DNA of 64,000 nt from an uncultured Thalassotalea sp. Its GTDB lineage: Bacteria; Pseudomonadota; Gammaproteobacteria; Enterobacterales; Alteromonadaceae. The stretch's first letter is position 1; every line of letters begins with the position of its first letter. Below the pieces are notes generated by a model. The model had not been told where the DNA came from. It saw only the letters and a list, made by a program, of their open reading frames with translations, and made no database searches. Below are positions 18,662 to 28,594 of the stretch, in pieces. A program made the position numbers and the translations under genes. Location of the stretch: the NCBI GenBank assembly GCA_947502355.1, contig CANMZP010000003.1:186001-250000 (forward strand), given 5' to 3'.

Positions 18662-18691
18662 TGTGAATGAAGCTTTACAGCTTCATTCACA
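18662..18691. other. Strong hairpin in the aceF-lpd gap without a T-run
   Basis: A perfect 12-base inverted repeat TGTGAATGAAGC/GCTTCATTCACA (18662-18673, 18680-18691) with a six-base loop lies 30 bases past the aceF stop. The absence of a T-run on the minus strand argues against a simple terminator. It may be an RNA-stabilising or partial-termination element that sets lpd expression relative to aceEF. Confidence 0.6.
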
Positions 18692-18721
18692 CAATAGCGA
18701 TTTTCCTTTACCAAAAAGGCG

Positions 18722-20380
18722 TTATAAAACCAGCTTACGGATATCTGACATTACCGATGACAACTCAACAACAAAGCGAGCTCCCACAGCACCGTCAATC
18801 ACACGGTGATCGTATGATAATGATAATGGCAACATTAAGCGTGGCTCAAAGTCCTTACCATTCCACTTAGGTTTCATTTCCGACTTAGACACACCTAAAA
18901 TAGCCACATCTGGCGCATTTACAATTGGGGTAAACTTAGTACCACCAATACCACCAAGACTCGAAATGGTAAAACAGCTGCCTTGCATATCAGCGGCTTT
19001 CAACTTACCGTCACGGGCTTTCTTAGACACTTCTAATAGCTCTTTCGATAATTCGTAAATGCCTTTTTTGTCCACATCACGAATCACCGGTACCACTAAG
19101 CCATTTGGCGTTTCTACCGCAACACCAATATTGATGTATTTCTTCATGATCAAACTCTCGCCATCAGGGCTTAAGCTTGAGTTGAATACTGGGTAGGCTT
19201 GCAATGCTTTAGCAACCGCTTTCATTAAGAACACCAAAGGTGTGATCTTAAAGCCAAGTTGTTTCTTCTCAGCAACCACGTTTTCTGACTTACGGAACGC
19301 TTCAACTTCGGTGATATCCGCTTCATCAAATTGGGTAACGTGAGGAATGGTTACCCAGTTACGATGCAGGTTAGGACCTGAAATCTTTTGAATACGGGTT
19401 AATGGCACTTCTTCCACTTCACCAAATTTGCTGAAATCAACTTTAGGTTGTGCAATAACTTGTAAGCCACCTGCGCCAGCAACCGAAGATTGTGCGGTTG
19501 CTTTAGGACGTGATAATTCGTATTTAACGAACGACTGAACGTCTTCTTTTACAATACGACCTTTCTTACCCGTACCTTTAACCTGTGAAAGGTCAACACC
19601 AAACTCACGCGCCAAACGGCGGATTGCCGGAGATGCGTAAATCGTGCCTTTATTTTGTACCTCACCCGCACTTGGGTGGTGTGGAACAGGCGCGGCTTTT
19701 GGTGCAGCCGGTGCTTGTGGTGCAACAACGGTTGTTTCTTTTGTTGGTGCCGGTGCCGGAGCTGCAGGCTGTGCTGCTGGTGCTTCGCCACTGCTTACTT
19801 CTAAAGTAAGAACCAAACCACCTTCAGCGATTTTATCGCCAACGTTTACTTTAACGTCAACGACTTTACCGCCTTCTGGAGATGGTACATCCATAGTCGC
19901 TTTATCTGTTTCTAAGGTGATTAAACCATCTTCAGGTTCAATAACATCACCTGGTGCAACTAATACTTCAATGATTTCAACGTCGCCGTCTTCACCAATA
20001 TCAGGTACTTTTACTTCAATTACTGAAGTGCCACCAGTAGCTACGGGTGCAGCAGGAGCGGCTTCTTCTGCAACAGGCGCAGGAGCTTGGGCAACCGGTG
20101 CCGCTTCTTGTGGTGCGCTTTCTTGTGGTGCAGCACCTTCACCAGCAACCTCTATCATTGCAATAAGGTCGTCTTGATTGATCTTATCGCCAACGTTTAC
20201 TTTAAGCTCGGTGATTTTACCGGCAAATGGTGCTGGAATGTCCATTGATGCTTTGTCAGTTTCAACACTCACAATCGCATCTTCGGCTTCTACCACATCG
20301 CCAACGGCCACGCAAAGCTCAATAATTTCTACTTCATCGCCACCCACATCAGGGACTAGAATTTGTTTAATATCAGACAT
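18722..20380 (-). CDS. aceF: Pyruvate dehydrogenase E2, dihydrolipoyl acetyltransferase
   Basis: Core of the pyruvate dehydrogenase complex; transfers the acetyl group from lipoamide to CoA. The 552 residues hold two lipoyl domains, with lipoyl-lysine motifs ETDKASM (Lys43) and ETDKATM (Lys160). Ala/Pro-rich linkers follow. The peripheral-subunit-binding domain, with [14 protein letters not shown], is at about 250-290. The catalytic domain ends with SYDHRVIDG (His about 525). E. coli has three lipoyl domains; two is a common number elsewhere. A good AAGGAAT site precedes the ATG. It follows aceE after 21 bases on the minus strand. Confidence 0.96.
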   Translation of the reverse strand: MSDIKQILVPDVGGDEVEIIELCVAVGDVVEAEDAIVSVETDKASMDIPAPFAGKITELKVNVGDKINQDDLIAMIEVAGEGAAPQESAPQEAAPVAQAPAPVAEEAAPAAPVATGGTSVIEVKVPDIGEDGDVEIIEVLVAPGDVIEPEDGLITLETDKATMDVPSPEGGKVVDVKVNVGDKIAEGGLVLTLEVSSGEAPAAQPAAPAPAPTKETTVVAPQAPAAPKAAPVPHHPSAGEVQNKGTIYASPAIRRLAREFGVDLSQVKGTGKKGRIVKEDVQSFVKYELSRPKATAQSSVAGAGGLQVIAQPKVDFSKFGEVEEVPLTRIQKISGPNLHRNWVTIPHVTQFDEADITEVEAFRKSENVVAEKKQLGFKITPLVFLMKAVAKALQAYPVFNSSLSPDGESLIMKKYINIGVAVETPNGLVVPVIRDVDKKGIYELSKELLEVSKKARDGKLKAADMQGSCFTISSLGGIGGTKFTPIVNAPDVAILGVSKSEMKPKWNGKDFEPRLMLPLSLSYDHRVIDGAVGARFVVELSSVMSDIRKLVL

Positions 20381-20401
20381 CTGTTATTCCTTCCTAGTCA
20401 A

Positions 20402-23074
20402 TTATGCGTAAAGTGGGTTTAGTTTTTCAGTATCGATACCAAAGTCTTTAATTGCTTTAGTAACTACTGACATTTCGATTTCGCCACGTTGTGCCAATTC
20501 GTATAGTGACGCAACAACAATGTAGTTGTGATCCACTTCGAAGTGACGACGTAAGTTGGCGCGGCTGTCTGAACGACCAAAACCATCGGTACCTAATACG
20601 CGGTAATCTGTTTCGATAAACGCACGCAATTGATCTGAGTAACCTTTAACGTAATCTGTTGCAGAAATCGCAGGACCTCTATCAGCCGTGATAACCTGAC
20701 TGATGTAAGGTACTTTTGCTTTTTGCTCTGGGTGCAACATGTTCCAACGTGCAACATCTTGACCTTCACGCGCTAGTTCGTTGTAAGACGTTACCGAGTA
20801 CACATCTGATGAAATATCAAATTGCTCAGCAAGAATACGAGCCGCTGCGCGTACTTGTAATAAAATCGTACCTGACCCCATTAATTGCACATTTGCTTTC
20901 GCTTTCTTCGGTGCAACCGTGTCTAACTTGTAGATACCTTTAATGATGCCATCTTCACTGCCTTCTGGCATTTGAGGATGTTGGTAGTTTTCGTTCATAA
21001 GCGTTAGGTAGTAGAAAATGTTTTCATTTTCTTCGTACATGCGGCGTAAACCTTCACGCACGATAACCGCTACTTCGTAACCGTATGTTGGATCGTACGT
21101 TACACAGTTAGGAATTAAGTTCGCTTGCACATGTGAGTGACCATCCTGATGTTGTAAACCTTCACCGTTAAGCGTAGTACGACCAGCAGTTGCACCAACA
21201 AGGAAACCTTTCGCTTGGCTATCACCCGCTGCCCATGCTAAGTCACCAACACGTTGGAAACCAAACATTGAGTAGTACACATAGAATGGAATAGTGGTTG
21301 TGTCACACGTAGAGTAGGACGTACCCGAAGCAACCCAAGACGCCATAGCACCTAGTTCGTTAATGCCTTCTTGTAGTACTTGGCCTTTTTTATCTTCACG
21401 GTAGTAAGCAACTTGGTCCGCATCTTGAGGTACGTATTTTTGACCTTCGTGAGCGTAAATACCAACTTGACGGAATAAGCCTTCCATACCAAAGGTACGA
21501 GCTTCATCAGGAATGATTGGTACAATGCGCTTACCGATTTTCTTATCTTTTAATAAGCTGTTTAATACACGAACAAACTGCATGGTAGATGATACTTCAC
21601 GCTCACCAGAGCCTTTCAGTACGGCATCAAATGCTTTAAGTGCAGGTACTTCTAATTCGCCTTCTGAAGATTCTTTTGAACGATGCGGCAGTGAACCACC
21701 GAGTTCTTCACGACGCTCTTTCATGTACTTGTATTCTGCCGAGTCTTCTGGGAAACGGTAGTATGGTAAGTCCGCTAAATCTTCGTCCGCTAATGGGATA
21801 TTGAAACGGTTACGGAAGTATTTGATTTGCTCAACGTCAAGCTTCTTAACGTTATGGGCAATGTTCAAACCTTCACCCGCCGCACCTAAACCAAAGCCTT
21901 TAACGGTTTTAGCAAGAATAACCGTTGGACGACCTTTGGTTTCCATCGCTTTTTTGTAAGCAGTGTAAACTTTAACTGGATCATGACCACCACGGTTTAA
22001 ACGGTAGATGTCTTTATCTGACATGTTCGCTACCAGTGCCGCTGTTTCTGGGTACTTGTTGAAGAAGTTTTCGCGAGTGTACTTACCGCCTTTGGCTTTA
22101 AAGTTTTGGTACTCACCGTCAACCGTTTCGTTCATTAGTTGCAGTAACTTACCTGACGTATCACGGGCGATTAATGCATCCCAGTATGAACCCCAGATAA
22201 CTTTAACAACTTCCCAACCAGCACCACGGAAGGTACCTTCAAGTTCTTGAATGATTTTGCCGTTACCACGTACCGGACCATCAAGTCGTTGTAAATTACA
22301 GTTAATGATGAACGTTAAGTTATCTAAACCTTCACGCGCCGCAAGCCCAATAGCACCTAATGATTCTGGCTCATCCGTTTCACCGTCGCCTAGGAAACAG
22401 TAAACTCGTTGACCTGAACAGTCTTTAATACCACGGTCTGTTAAGTATTTTAAGAAACGAGCCGTATAGATAGCTTGCAATGGACCTAAGCCCATAGAAA
22501 CGGTTGGGAACTGCCAGAAGTCCGGCATTAAGTGAGGGTGCGGGTAAGATGAAAGACCGTTACCGTCAACTTCTTGGCGGAAGTTATCCATTTGCTCTTC
22601 GGTTAAACGACCTTCAAGGAAGGCACGAGAGTAGATACCCGGAGAAATGTGACCTTGGGCAAAGATAAAATCGCCTGAGTCTTTGTCGTTTGCCGCTTTG
22701 AAAATGTGGTTAAAACCAACATCATATAACATAGCCGATGACGCGAATGAACCGATGTGACCACCTAGCTCTAAGTCTTTCTTAGAAGCACGTAATACTA
22801 GGGCTAGAGCATTCCAACGGATAGCTGAACGAATACGAGATTCGATAGTTTGATCGGCCGGCATGTGTGGTTCCTGGTTTACAGGAATGCTATTAACATA
22901 AGCCGTTGTTGCGTCAAATGGTAAATGAGTACCACCACGACGTGCGCGTTCAATTAACGTTTCTAATAACTGGTGTGCACGCTCTGGACCTTCTTGTTCC
23001 AAAACGGCTTCCATTGACTCGAGCCATTCTTGTGTTTCTTGTGGATCGATATCGTGATTGAGTATATCCGTCAT
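20402..23074 (-). CDS. aceE: Pyruvate dehydrogenase E1, homodimeric type
   Basis: Thiamine-diphosphate enzyme that decarboxylates pyruvate and reductively acetylates the lipoyl groups of AceF. The 890-residue homodimeric form is typical of Gammaproteobacteria (E. coli 887). The ThDP/Mg site is visible as FLGDGETDEPES near residue 230. The N-terminal DIDPQETQEWLESMEAVL segment is the known AceF-interaction region. It is the first structural gene after pdhR, with a 251-base leader between them. The frame is intact. Confidence 0.97.
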   Translation of the reverse strand: MTDILNHDIDPQETQEWLESMEAVLEQEGPERAHQLLETLIERARRGGTHLPFDATTAYVNSIPVNQEPHMPADQTIESRIRSAIRWNALALVLRASKKDLELGGHIGSFASSAMLYDVGFNHIFKAANDKDSGDFIFAQGHISPGIYSRAFLEGRLTEEQMDNFRQEVDGNGLSSYPHPHLMPDFWQFPTVSMGLGPLQAIYTARFLKYLTDRGIKDCSGQRVYCFLGDGETDEPESLGAIGLAAREGLDNLTFIINCNLQRLDGPVRGNGKIIQELEGTFRGAGWEVVKVIWGSYWDALIARDTSGKLLQLMNETVDGEYQNFKAKGGKYTRENFFNKYPETAALVANMSDKDIYRLNRGGHDPVKVYTAYKKAMETKGRPTVILAKTVKGFGLGAAGEGLNIAHNVKKLDVEQIKYFRNRFNIPLADEDLADLPYYRFPEDSAEYKYMKERREELGGSLPHRSKESSEGELEVPALKAFDAVLKGSGEREVSSTMQFVRVLNSLLKDKKIGKRIVPIIPDEARTFGMEGLFRQVGIYAHEGQKYVPQDADQVAYYREDKKGQVLQEGINELGAMASWVASGTSYSTCDTTTIPFYVYYSMFGFQRVGDLAWAAGDSQAKGFLVGATAGRTTLNGEGLQHQDGHSHVQANLIPNCVTYDPTYGYEVAVIVREGLRRMYEENENIFYYLTLMNENYQHPQMPEGSEDGIIKGIYKLDTVAPKKAKANVQLMGSGTILLQVRAAARILAEQFDISSDVYSVTSYNELAREGQDVARWNMLHPEQKAKVPYISQVITADRGPAISATDYVKGYSDQLRAFIETDYRVLGTDGFGRSDSRANLRRHFEVDHNYIVVASLYELAQRGEIEMSVVTKAIKDFGIDTEKLNPLYA

Positions 23075-23231
23075 AACGATTTTATATCTCCGGTTATGTA
23101 TCCATGCCTTATTTACGCCATGGTTACTGTTTGGTAATTAACATATTGTGCTTAAGGGTAGTTCATTTTTTAAACATACCCGATTGTTCACGTTTTGCAT
23201 TAAAAATGATTTATGCAAAATCCTTGTTGTT

Positions 23232-23248
23232 GGGTAATTCCTTTACCC
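23232..23248. other. Inverted repeat in the pdhR-aceE leader
   Basis: GGGTAA-TTCCT-TTACCC (23232-23237, 23243-23248) lies in the 251-base gap upstream of aceE. It could form a short RNA hairpin or bind a regulator. No PdhR-type operator was seen in this gap, so PdhR control probably acts upstream of pdhR. Confidence 0.35.
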
Positions 23249-23325
23249 TTGCGCTTATAGTGTTGTTTATACGGTGCGCTTATAATTTGCTTTTCTAACT
23301 TACGGCAATTCTTTTGGTGGTTACG

Positions 23326-24105
23326 CTAACTTGTTTGCAAGCGGCGCAGCGACCGGGTAACTCGGGTATTTTCGGTTGCTAGGTTTAGCAACACCTCTTC
23401 TATATAGGCTAAATTCTTGTGGCTTGCGCCCCACGAACGATTTGGCTCACCACTTAAAATGCTTTCCATCAGTTTTCGACGATTACAGCCAATACGATTT
23501 GGAGCATCCGGACGCTTGTAAAGCAGCTTTAAGTTTTGCTCAATGTTTTCAATCAGCAAGGTGCTCATGGCTCTGGCTAAATGCAAAATAATGGCATTAT
23601 GCGAGGCTTCACAAATTGCCATATAAAAATCGAACACCGCCTGTGCTTCTGCCAAGTAATCATCAGAAAGTGTGGTGTTTTCAATTTGCGCATCGGAAAT
23701 GGCATCAAACTTTTTTTGGATTTTCGCATAATCGGTGTCGGTACCACGCATAGCCGCATAATAGGCCGCCATGCCTTCTAGGCCGTGACGAAATTCCAAT
23801 AAATCAAACTGGGCTTCATCATTGGTGGCTAATAAAGCAAACAGCGGATCGGACATTGAAGATAACAAATTGTCATTTACAAATGTGCCACCGCCTTGAC
23901 GACGAGAAACCAACCCTTTGCTTTCTAGCTTTTGGATTGCTTCACGCAATGAAGGACGAGATACCGAAAACTGGGCAGCAAGCTCACGCTCAGCCGGAAG
24001 CTTTTGGCCGGGCATTAACGTCCCTTCCAAAATCATTTCTTCGAGCTGCTGTAAAATAACGTCTGAAATTTTAGGTTGTTTTACTTTTTTATACGTTGAT
24101 GACAT
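23326..24105 (-). CDS. pdhR: Pyruvate dehydrogenase complex repressor (GntR/FadR family)
   Basis: Pyruvate-responsive repressor of its own operon and, in E. coli, of respiratory genes. The 259-residue protein has an N-terminal winged helix at about 12-75, with LPAERELAAQFSVSRPSLRE as recognition region and RQGGGTFV as wing. An all-helical FCD effector domain follows from about 95 to 235. The gene precedes aceE on the same strand, as in E. coli. A palindrome on its 5' side is identical to the classical PdhR operator, which makes the assignment strong. Confidence 0.94.
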   Translation of the reverse strand: MSSTYKKVKQPKISDVILQQLEEMILEGTLMPGQKLPAERELAAQFSVSRPSLREAIQKLESKGLVSRRQGGGTFVNDNLLSSMSDPLFALLATNDEAQFDLLEFRHGLEGMAAYYAAMRGTDTDYAKIQKKFDAISDAQIENTTLSDDYLAEAQAVFDFYMAICEASHNAIILHLARAMSTLLIENIEQNLKLLYKRPDAPNRIGCNRRKLMESILSGEPNRSWGASHKNLAYIEEVLLNLATENTRVTRSLRRLQTS

Positions 24106-24161
24106 CGTTTAATAGTTATCTAACTGATCTGACCACAAAGTCTTTTAATTTAAGCTTGGGC

Positions 24162-24178
24162 AATTGGTCTTACCAATT
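24162..24178. promoter_or_regulatory. PdhR operator 1
   Basis: On the minus strand this reads AATTGGTAAGACCAATT, a 17-base sequence identical, as far as I recall, to the E. coli pdhR operator. It lies 57-73 bases before the pdhR start codon and downstream of a plausible promoter, so bound PdhR would block transcription; pyruvate would release it. Confidence 0.88.
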
Positions 24179-24227
24179 CACCGGTTGATACAAACAAGGT
24201 AACAGATGAAACATCAAAAGTAAAACT

Positions 24228-24255
24228 TTTATACATTTTAACCACAAAGAAACAA
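24228..24255 (-). promoter_or_regulatory. Candidate sigma-70 promoter of pdhR-aceEF-lpd
   Basis: Minus-strand TTGTTT (24255-24250) and TATAAA (24233-24228) are separated by 16 bases. The position between the two PdhR-like sites supports it; no start-site data are available. Confidence 0.45.
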
Positions 24256-24280
24256 TGGTTACATTTTGCTATTATTTTAA

Positions 24281-24295
24281 AATGGTCTTACCAAC
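24281..24295. promoter_or_regulatory. Second, weaker PdhR-like site
   Basis: AATGGTCTTACCAAC keeps the core TGGTCTTACCA of the operator at 24162 but loses symmetry in the outer bases. It lies about 110 bases upstream of operator 1, on the other side of the candidate promoter. Confidence 0.5.
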
Positions 24296-24484
24296 AAACC
24301 ATTTACATTCTAGCAACCAGAGCTCACCTGAGAGAAATAACTGTAACAGCAAATGTAACCTAGGATTTTTATCATAAAAACAGGAGTTTGATATACATCA
24401 AACAAGCAAAGCTAGCGGGGTGATGCTGAAAATGCACTTTTACAGTGTCATGTGCAGGGTTTGAGGGAGGTTGTGCGTTAGAAA

Positions 24485-24533
24485 CAAAAAAGCTCGGAAA
24501 ACACCAAAGTCTCACTTCAGGTTAACCGAGCTT
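24485..24533 (-). terminator. Intrinsic terminator of ampDE
   Basis: The stem AAGCTCGG/CCGAGCTT (24490-24497, 24526-24533), with a long loop that can pair further, is followed on the minus strand by six Ts. It lies about 25 bases past the ampE stop. Confidence 0.72.
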
Positions 24534-24555
24534 CACAAAAATTTTTCAAAAATAA

Positions 24556-25401
24556 TTAACTTAATATGCCGGCAATCGTCATAAACGCAATCGCGGCCAT
24601 TAATAAAAAGACATTACGTTTTGCCAATTGCACTAAACCAAGCGGTTCACTGGTTAAGTCATCCTCAACCACGGTAATTTCTTCCGATGCTCTGGCAACA
24701 TCATTTAAGTATTGGCGATTGGTTGTTGAAAAGTTAAGCATGCCTTCCAACCACACAGTAGACGCTTTTGAAAAGTGACCAACCAGCATATATCCTAGCG
24801 CCACAAAACGTACCGGAATAAAATCAATATACGTTAATAAATCACGACTCTTTTTTGCCGCTTCATTGGTTAGTACATGTTGCTCGTTATCATCTAGCGC
24901 ATTATTACTAACACCCACCAAAATACGATAGAACACCACGGCAGGTAAGCCTAAGAAAATAAATATCAGCATTGGGGCCATGTAGTATTGGTAATTCATC
25001 CACACTAGGGTTTGCCCAAAGCTTTCGGACTCACTGACTTGATCTTGTTGCAACGCCATTTGATGATGCGTTACCGCAACTTCATCGCCACGCATCGCTG
25101 CGTTCAAATAGTTTTTATACGTTTGACGGGTAAACTGACAACCTAAACAGGTAATGAGTACCAAGGTGCTAATGGCAAATTCAATAATGGTTTCATCAAT
25201 GTACTCAAGCAGTCCCCAAATAATAAACGCGGGGATAAAAGCGAAAAGCGCAACATTGGCTTTGCGATTCGCTAATTCATCTTTGGAAACAAAGCCAGTC
25301 GCAAACTTAGCATAGCGACTGTAATAAAAATTAAAATGCCAACATGACGATTGCAGCAACCGTTCCATACCTAGCGCAATTAACAAGCTGATTAAACTCA
25401 T
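24556..25401 (-). CDS. ampE: AmpE, inner-membrane signalling-modulator protein
   Basis: Inner-membrane protein of 281 residues, close to the 284 of E. coli AmpE. The N-terminal MSLISLLIALGMERLL is a family-like start. Hydrophobic segments lie near 1-15, 50-66, 70-88, 134-158, 195-213 and 262-280. The soluble stretch of about 90-130 and the region around DFIPVRFVALGYMLVGHF are typical. It was first linked to beta-lactamase regulation together with AmpD; its biochemical role is still open. It lies downstream of ampD on the same strand with a 256-base gap, so cotranscription is likely but less tight than in E. coli. Confidence 0.85.
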   Translation of the reverse strand: MSLISLLIALGMERLLQSSCWHFNFYYSRYAKFATGFVSKDELANRKANVALFAFIPAFIIWGLLEYIDETIIEFAISTLVLITCLGCQFTRQTYKNYLNAAMRGDEVAVTHHQMALQQDQVSESESFGQTLVWMNYQYYMAPMLIFIFLGLPAVVFYRILVGVSNNALDDNEQHVLTNEAAKKSRDLLTYIDFIPVRFVALGYMLVGHFSKASTVWLEGMLNFSTTNRQYLNDVARASEEITVVEDDLTSEPLGLVQLAKRNVFLLMAAIAFMTIAGILS

Positions 25402-25657
25402 TTATGTTCCTATTGTTATTAACTATCGTGTTCCAATACAAAAAGAGGACACAGGAAATGGGGTAACACCTTTAATGAATAGAACACTACCCTACTGAAA
25501 ATATTACGCATTATACGGTATTAATGCCAGTTTTTGTTCAACCATTACACTGCTCAGATGTGTTGGCCTTTTCAGGCTGTATGTATCCGCTTTAGATATA
25601 CAGAGCCCGAGTGTCAAATTCATCCGAATATTGGCTTAACGCCCTACAACAAAGCCA

Positions 25658-26254
25658 TTACAAACCCGACTTATAACGCGCCCAATCAAAACTTCCCCCG
25701 GGATCGGTCTTTCGTCCGGGGGCAATATGACAATGCCCAGTGATCCGCTCTTCACTAATTTTAGGGTATGTTAGCAAAATAACTTTCGTTACTTTCTCTA
25801 ATTGAGCATATTGCGCATCGGTATAAGGCAGCGTATCGGTGCCTTCCATTTCAATGCCAATAGAAAAATCATTACAGCCTTCACGTCCTTCAAAAGACGA
25901 AATCCCCGCATGCCACGCACGTTTATCAAAAGGAACATACTGAATGACTTCGCCATCGCGGCGTATTAATAAATGCGCAGCCACTTTCAACTGGTAAATT
26001 TCAGGGAAACACTCATGCTCATTTGGGTTCAAACACCCTAAAAACAAATCCGAAATATGATTTGAGCCAAATTGACCCGGCGGTAAAGAAATATTATGAA
26101 TAACCAACAAGCTGACTTCGTTCTCTGGCCGTTCATTATGGTGTGGCGATGGCTTCTTGGTTAATTGCGGCCCTTCTCTCGCATCGCTAACCTCAAGCCA
26201 ACCATTATTAATGGTATATTTGTGTTCTGTTTTTTTAAGTGTTGCCATATACAT
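25658..26254 (-). CDS. ampD: 1,6-anhydro-N-acetylmuramyl-L-alanine amidase
   Basis: Cytosolic zinc amidase that cleaves the peptide from anhydro-muropeptides taken up during wall recycling, and so keeps ampC-type induction low. The 198-residue length fits. Zinc ligands are seen as His53 (VIHNISLP), His174 (GHCHIAPGR) and Asp184 (KTDPGG), with the Glu-containing IGIEMEGTD stretch near 130. The ATG at 26254 is kept because GATAGGT lies just before it, although the ATG six bases later is possible. The gene is divergent from the retropepsin-like gene and keeps the E. coli ampD/nadC neighbourhood. Confidence 0.93.
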   Translation of the reverse strand: MYMATLKKTEHKYTINNGWLEVSDAREGPQLTKKPSPHHNERPENEVSLLVIHNISLPPGQFGSNHISDLFLGCLNPNEHECFPEIYQLKVAAHLLIRRDGEVIQYVPFDKRAWHAGISSFEGREGCNDFSIGIEMEGTDTLPYTDAQYAQLEKVTKVILLTYPKISEERITGHCHIAPGRKTDPGGSFDWARYKSGL

Positions 26255-26390
26255 AGTACCTATCTTTATATAAGCGCCATATTAAGCCACACAATAGATA
26301 AAGTACAAGCGAGCCAATTGCTCAATAACGGAAACAATGCTAAAACAGAACTCATTATCACAAGTTAAGTTATTAAACAGAAGTATAAGC

Positions 26391-26915
26391 ATGGCAGAGA
26401 AAGATCCGACCCAAGGCATTACACGCATCATGACCTGGATTGCATGGCTGTTATTTATTGGCTTTTTGGTGTGGTTCTTTCAAGGAACTCTCGATAAACA
26501 ACTCAACCCCAACCAAAAGCCTGACTATGCGCTTAATAGCCAAGGCCAAGCGGAAGTAACGCTTATTCGAAATAAATTTGGCCATTACGTAACAGCAGGC
26601 ACCATAAACAAAGAAACGGTAACTTTTTTACTCGATACCGGTGCAACGAATGTATCGGTACCAATACATATAGCCCAAGGACTAAACCTACCAAGATTAG
26701 GCAGTCATTACGCTCAAACCGCCAATGGCACCATAAAAGTCTATAAAACCGTACTGGATGAGTTGAGCATTGGCCCTATAATTCTTTATAATGTGGCAGC
26801 AAGCATAAACCCTGGCATGGAATCTGATGAAATCCTGTTAGGCATGAGCGCATTAAAACAACTCGAATTTCGCCAAAGTGGCAAATACTTATATTTAACC
26901 GAGCAAGCGTATTAG
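26391..26915 (+). CDS. Membrane-anchored retropepsin-like aspartic protease
   Basis: Protein of 174 residues from the ATG at 26391. The in-frame ATG at 26337 would add 18 unremarkable residues ahead of the usual MAEKDPTQGI start. One transmembrane helix (about 14-32) anchors a clan AA aspartic protease domain with the catalytic motif FLLDTGATNVSVP (Asp82). A later LLGMSALKQLEF segment is the second family landmark. Such proteins work as dimers, one Asp per subunit. This TIGR02281-type group is widespread in proteobacteria but its target is unknown. It lies 42 bases upstream of nadC on the same strand, probably cotranscribed. Confidence 0.8.
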   Translation: MAEKDPTQGITRIMTWIAWLLFIGFLVWFFQGTLDKQLNPNQKPDYALNSQGQAEVTLIRNKFGHYVTAGTINKETVTFLLDTGATNVSVPIHIAQGLNLPRLGSHYAQTANGTIKVYKTVLDELSIGPIILYNVAASINPGMESDEILLGMSALKQLEFRQSGKYLYLTEQAY

Positions 26916-26951
26916 GGCGAATAAACCCTGTCGTTTCACAAGCAGAGATAG

Positions 26952-27833
<882 letters not shown>

Positions 27834-27855
27834 TTATTAAACACCACATTTATCC

Positions 27856-27886
27856 TTAGGCAGTTAATACTAACTGCCTAATTTTA
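27856..27886 (+). terminator. Intrinsic terminator of nadC
   Basis: The perfect 11-base stem TTAGGCAGTTA/TAACTGCCTAA (27856-27866, 27871-27881) with a four-base loop and a TTTT tail lies about 22 bases past the nadC stop. Confidence 0.82.
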
Positions 27887-28073
27887 CGGCAAACTTATCT
27901 AAACGAACTTCGAAACGCCAAAAACCGCTAAAAAGTAGTAAACACAAAGTTAAAAACACAGGTAGAACAAAAGTTTTTCAGCTTTTTTACATTTTTTATT
28001 TTACATTTGTTTTTATCTGTTCCATATTAACCTTAGCCCCCAATAACAATAAATTAATTACGGATGTTTAAAC

Positions 28074-28487
28074 ATGAAAACTATGAAATCTAATCAGGGT
28101 TTTACCCTAATCGAACTAATGATCGTTGTTGCGATCATCGGTATCCTTGCCGCTGTAGCACTTCCTGCTTACCAAGATTACACTAAAAAAGCTCGATTTT
28201 CTGAGGTTACAACTGCAGTAGGTGCTCGTGTAACTGCTGTAGAAGTTTGTGTGCAAGTAGGCGAGACTAATTGTAATACCCCAGGAACAAACGGTATTCC
28301 AACCGCTCCTACAGCTTCTGAAAACCTTACATCTGTTGGAATCACAGGTTCAAACCCAATAGTTATTCTTGGTACCGGTACACCTGCAGCAGGTGGATAT
28401 ACCTACCAAATGTCTGGCGCTATTACTTCTGGTGTTATCACTTGGACAAGAACTGGTAGCTGTCTAACAGCTGGTGCATGTGACTAA
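28074..28487 (+). CDS. pilA: Type IV major pilin-like protein
   Basis: Prepilin of 137 residues. The leader ends at Gly9 before Phe10, so PilD would cut GF, leaving [20 protein letters not shown] with Glu at mature position 5. The ATG three codons later (28083) is an alternative start and would give a six-residue leader. The C-terminal domain has four Cys (59, 67, 130, 136); the last two, in the [10 protein letters not shown] end, form the usual pilin disulfide loop. It stands directly upstream of pilB, pilC and pilD. A terminator after it should let the pilin be made in excess of the machinery. Confidence 0.92.
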   Translation: MKTMKSNQGFTLIELMIVVAIIGILAAVALPAYQDYTKKARFSEVTTAVGARVTAVEVCVQVGETNCNTPGTNGIPTAPTASENLTSVGITGSNPIVILGTGTPAAGGYTYQMSGAITSGVITWTRTGSCLTAGACD

Positions 28488-28507
28488 TCTAATAATAAAA
28501 TTAAATA

Positions 28508-28542
28508 TAAAACCGCAATAAAGATTATTGCGGTTTTTTTTG
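28508..28542 (+). terminator. Terminator between pilA and pilB
   Basis: The stem AACCGCAATAA/TTATTGCGGTT (28511-28521, 28525-28535) is followed by eight Ts. Placed after the pilin gene, it probably allows partial read-through into pilBCD. Confidence 0.88.
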
Positions 28543-28594
28543 GCAAAAACATCAGATACACTGATTCTATCTATAAAAATAAAATACTATTTAT

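Larger units (their letters stand above)
24106..24487. other. Regulatory gap between pdhR and ampE
   Basis: This stretch of about 380 bases holds the two PdhR-like sites and the candidate promoter described separately. I see no gene in it. The part from about 24300 to 24487 has no recognisable feature. Confidence 0.6.

Noticed and set aside
19644-20177. 177-codon open frame on the plus strand within aceF
   Set aside because: It is antisense to the Ala/Pro-rich linkers and lipoyl domains of AceF, whose composition opens this frame; the product is low complexity.
27882-28073. Possible sigma-54 promoter of pilA
   Set aside because: Pilin genes are often sigma-54 dependent, but no GG-N10-GC element of the right form was found; the region is T-rich without a clear alternative.
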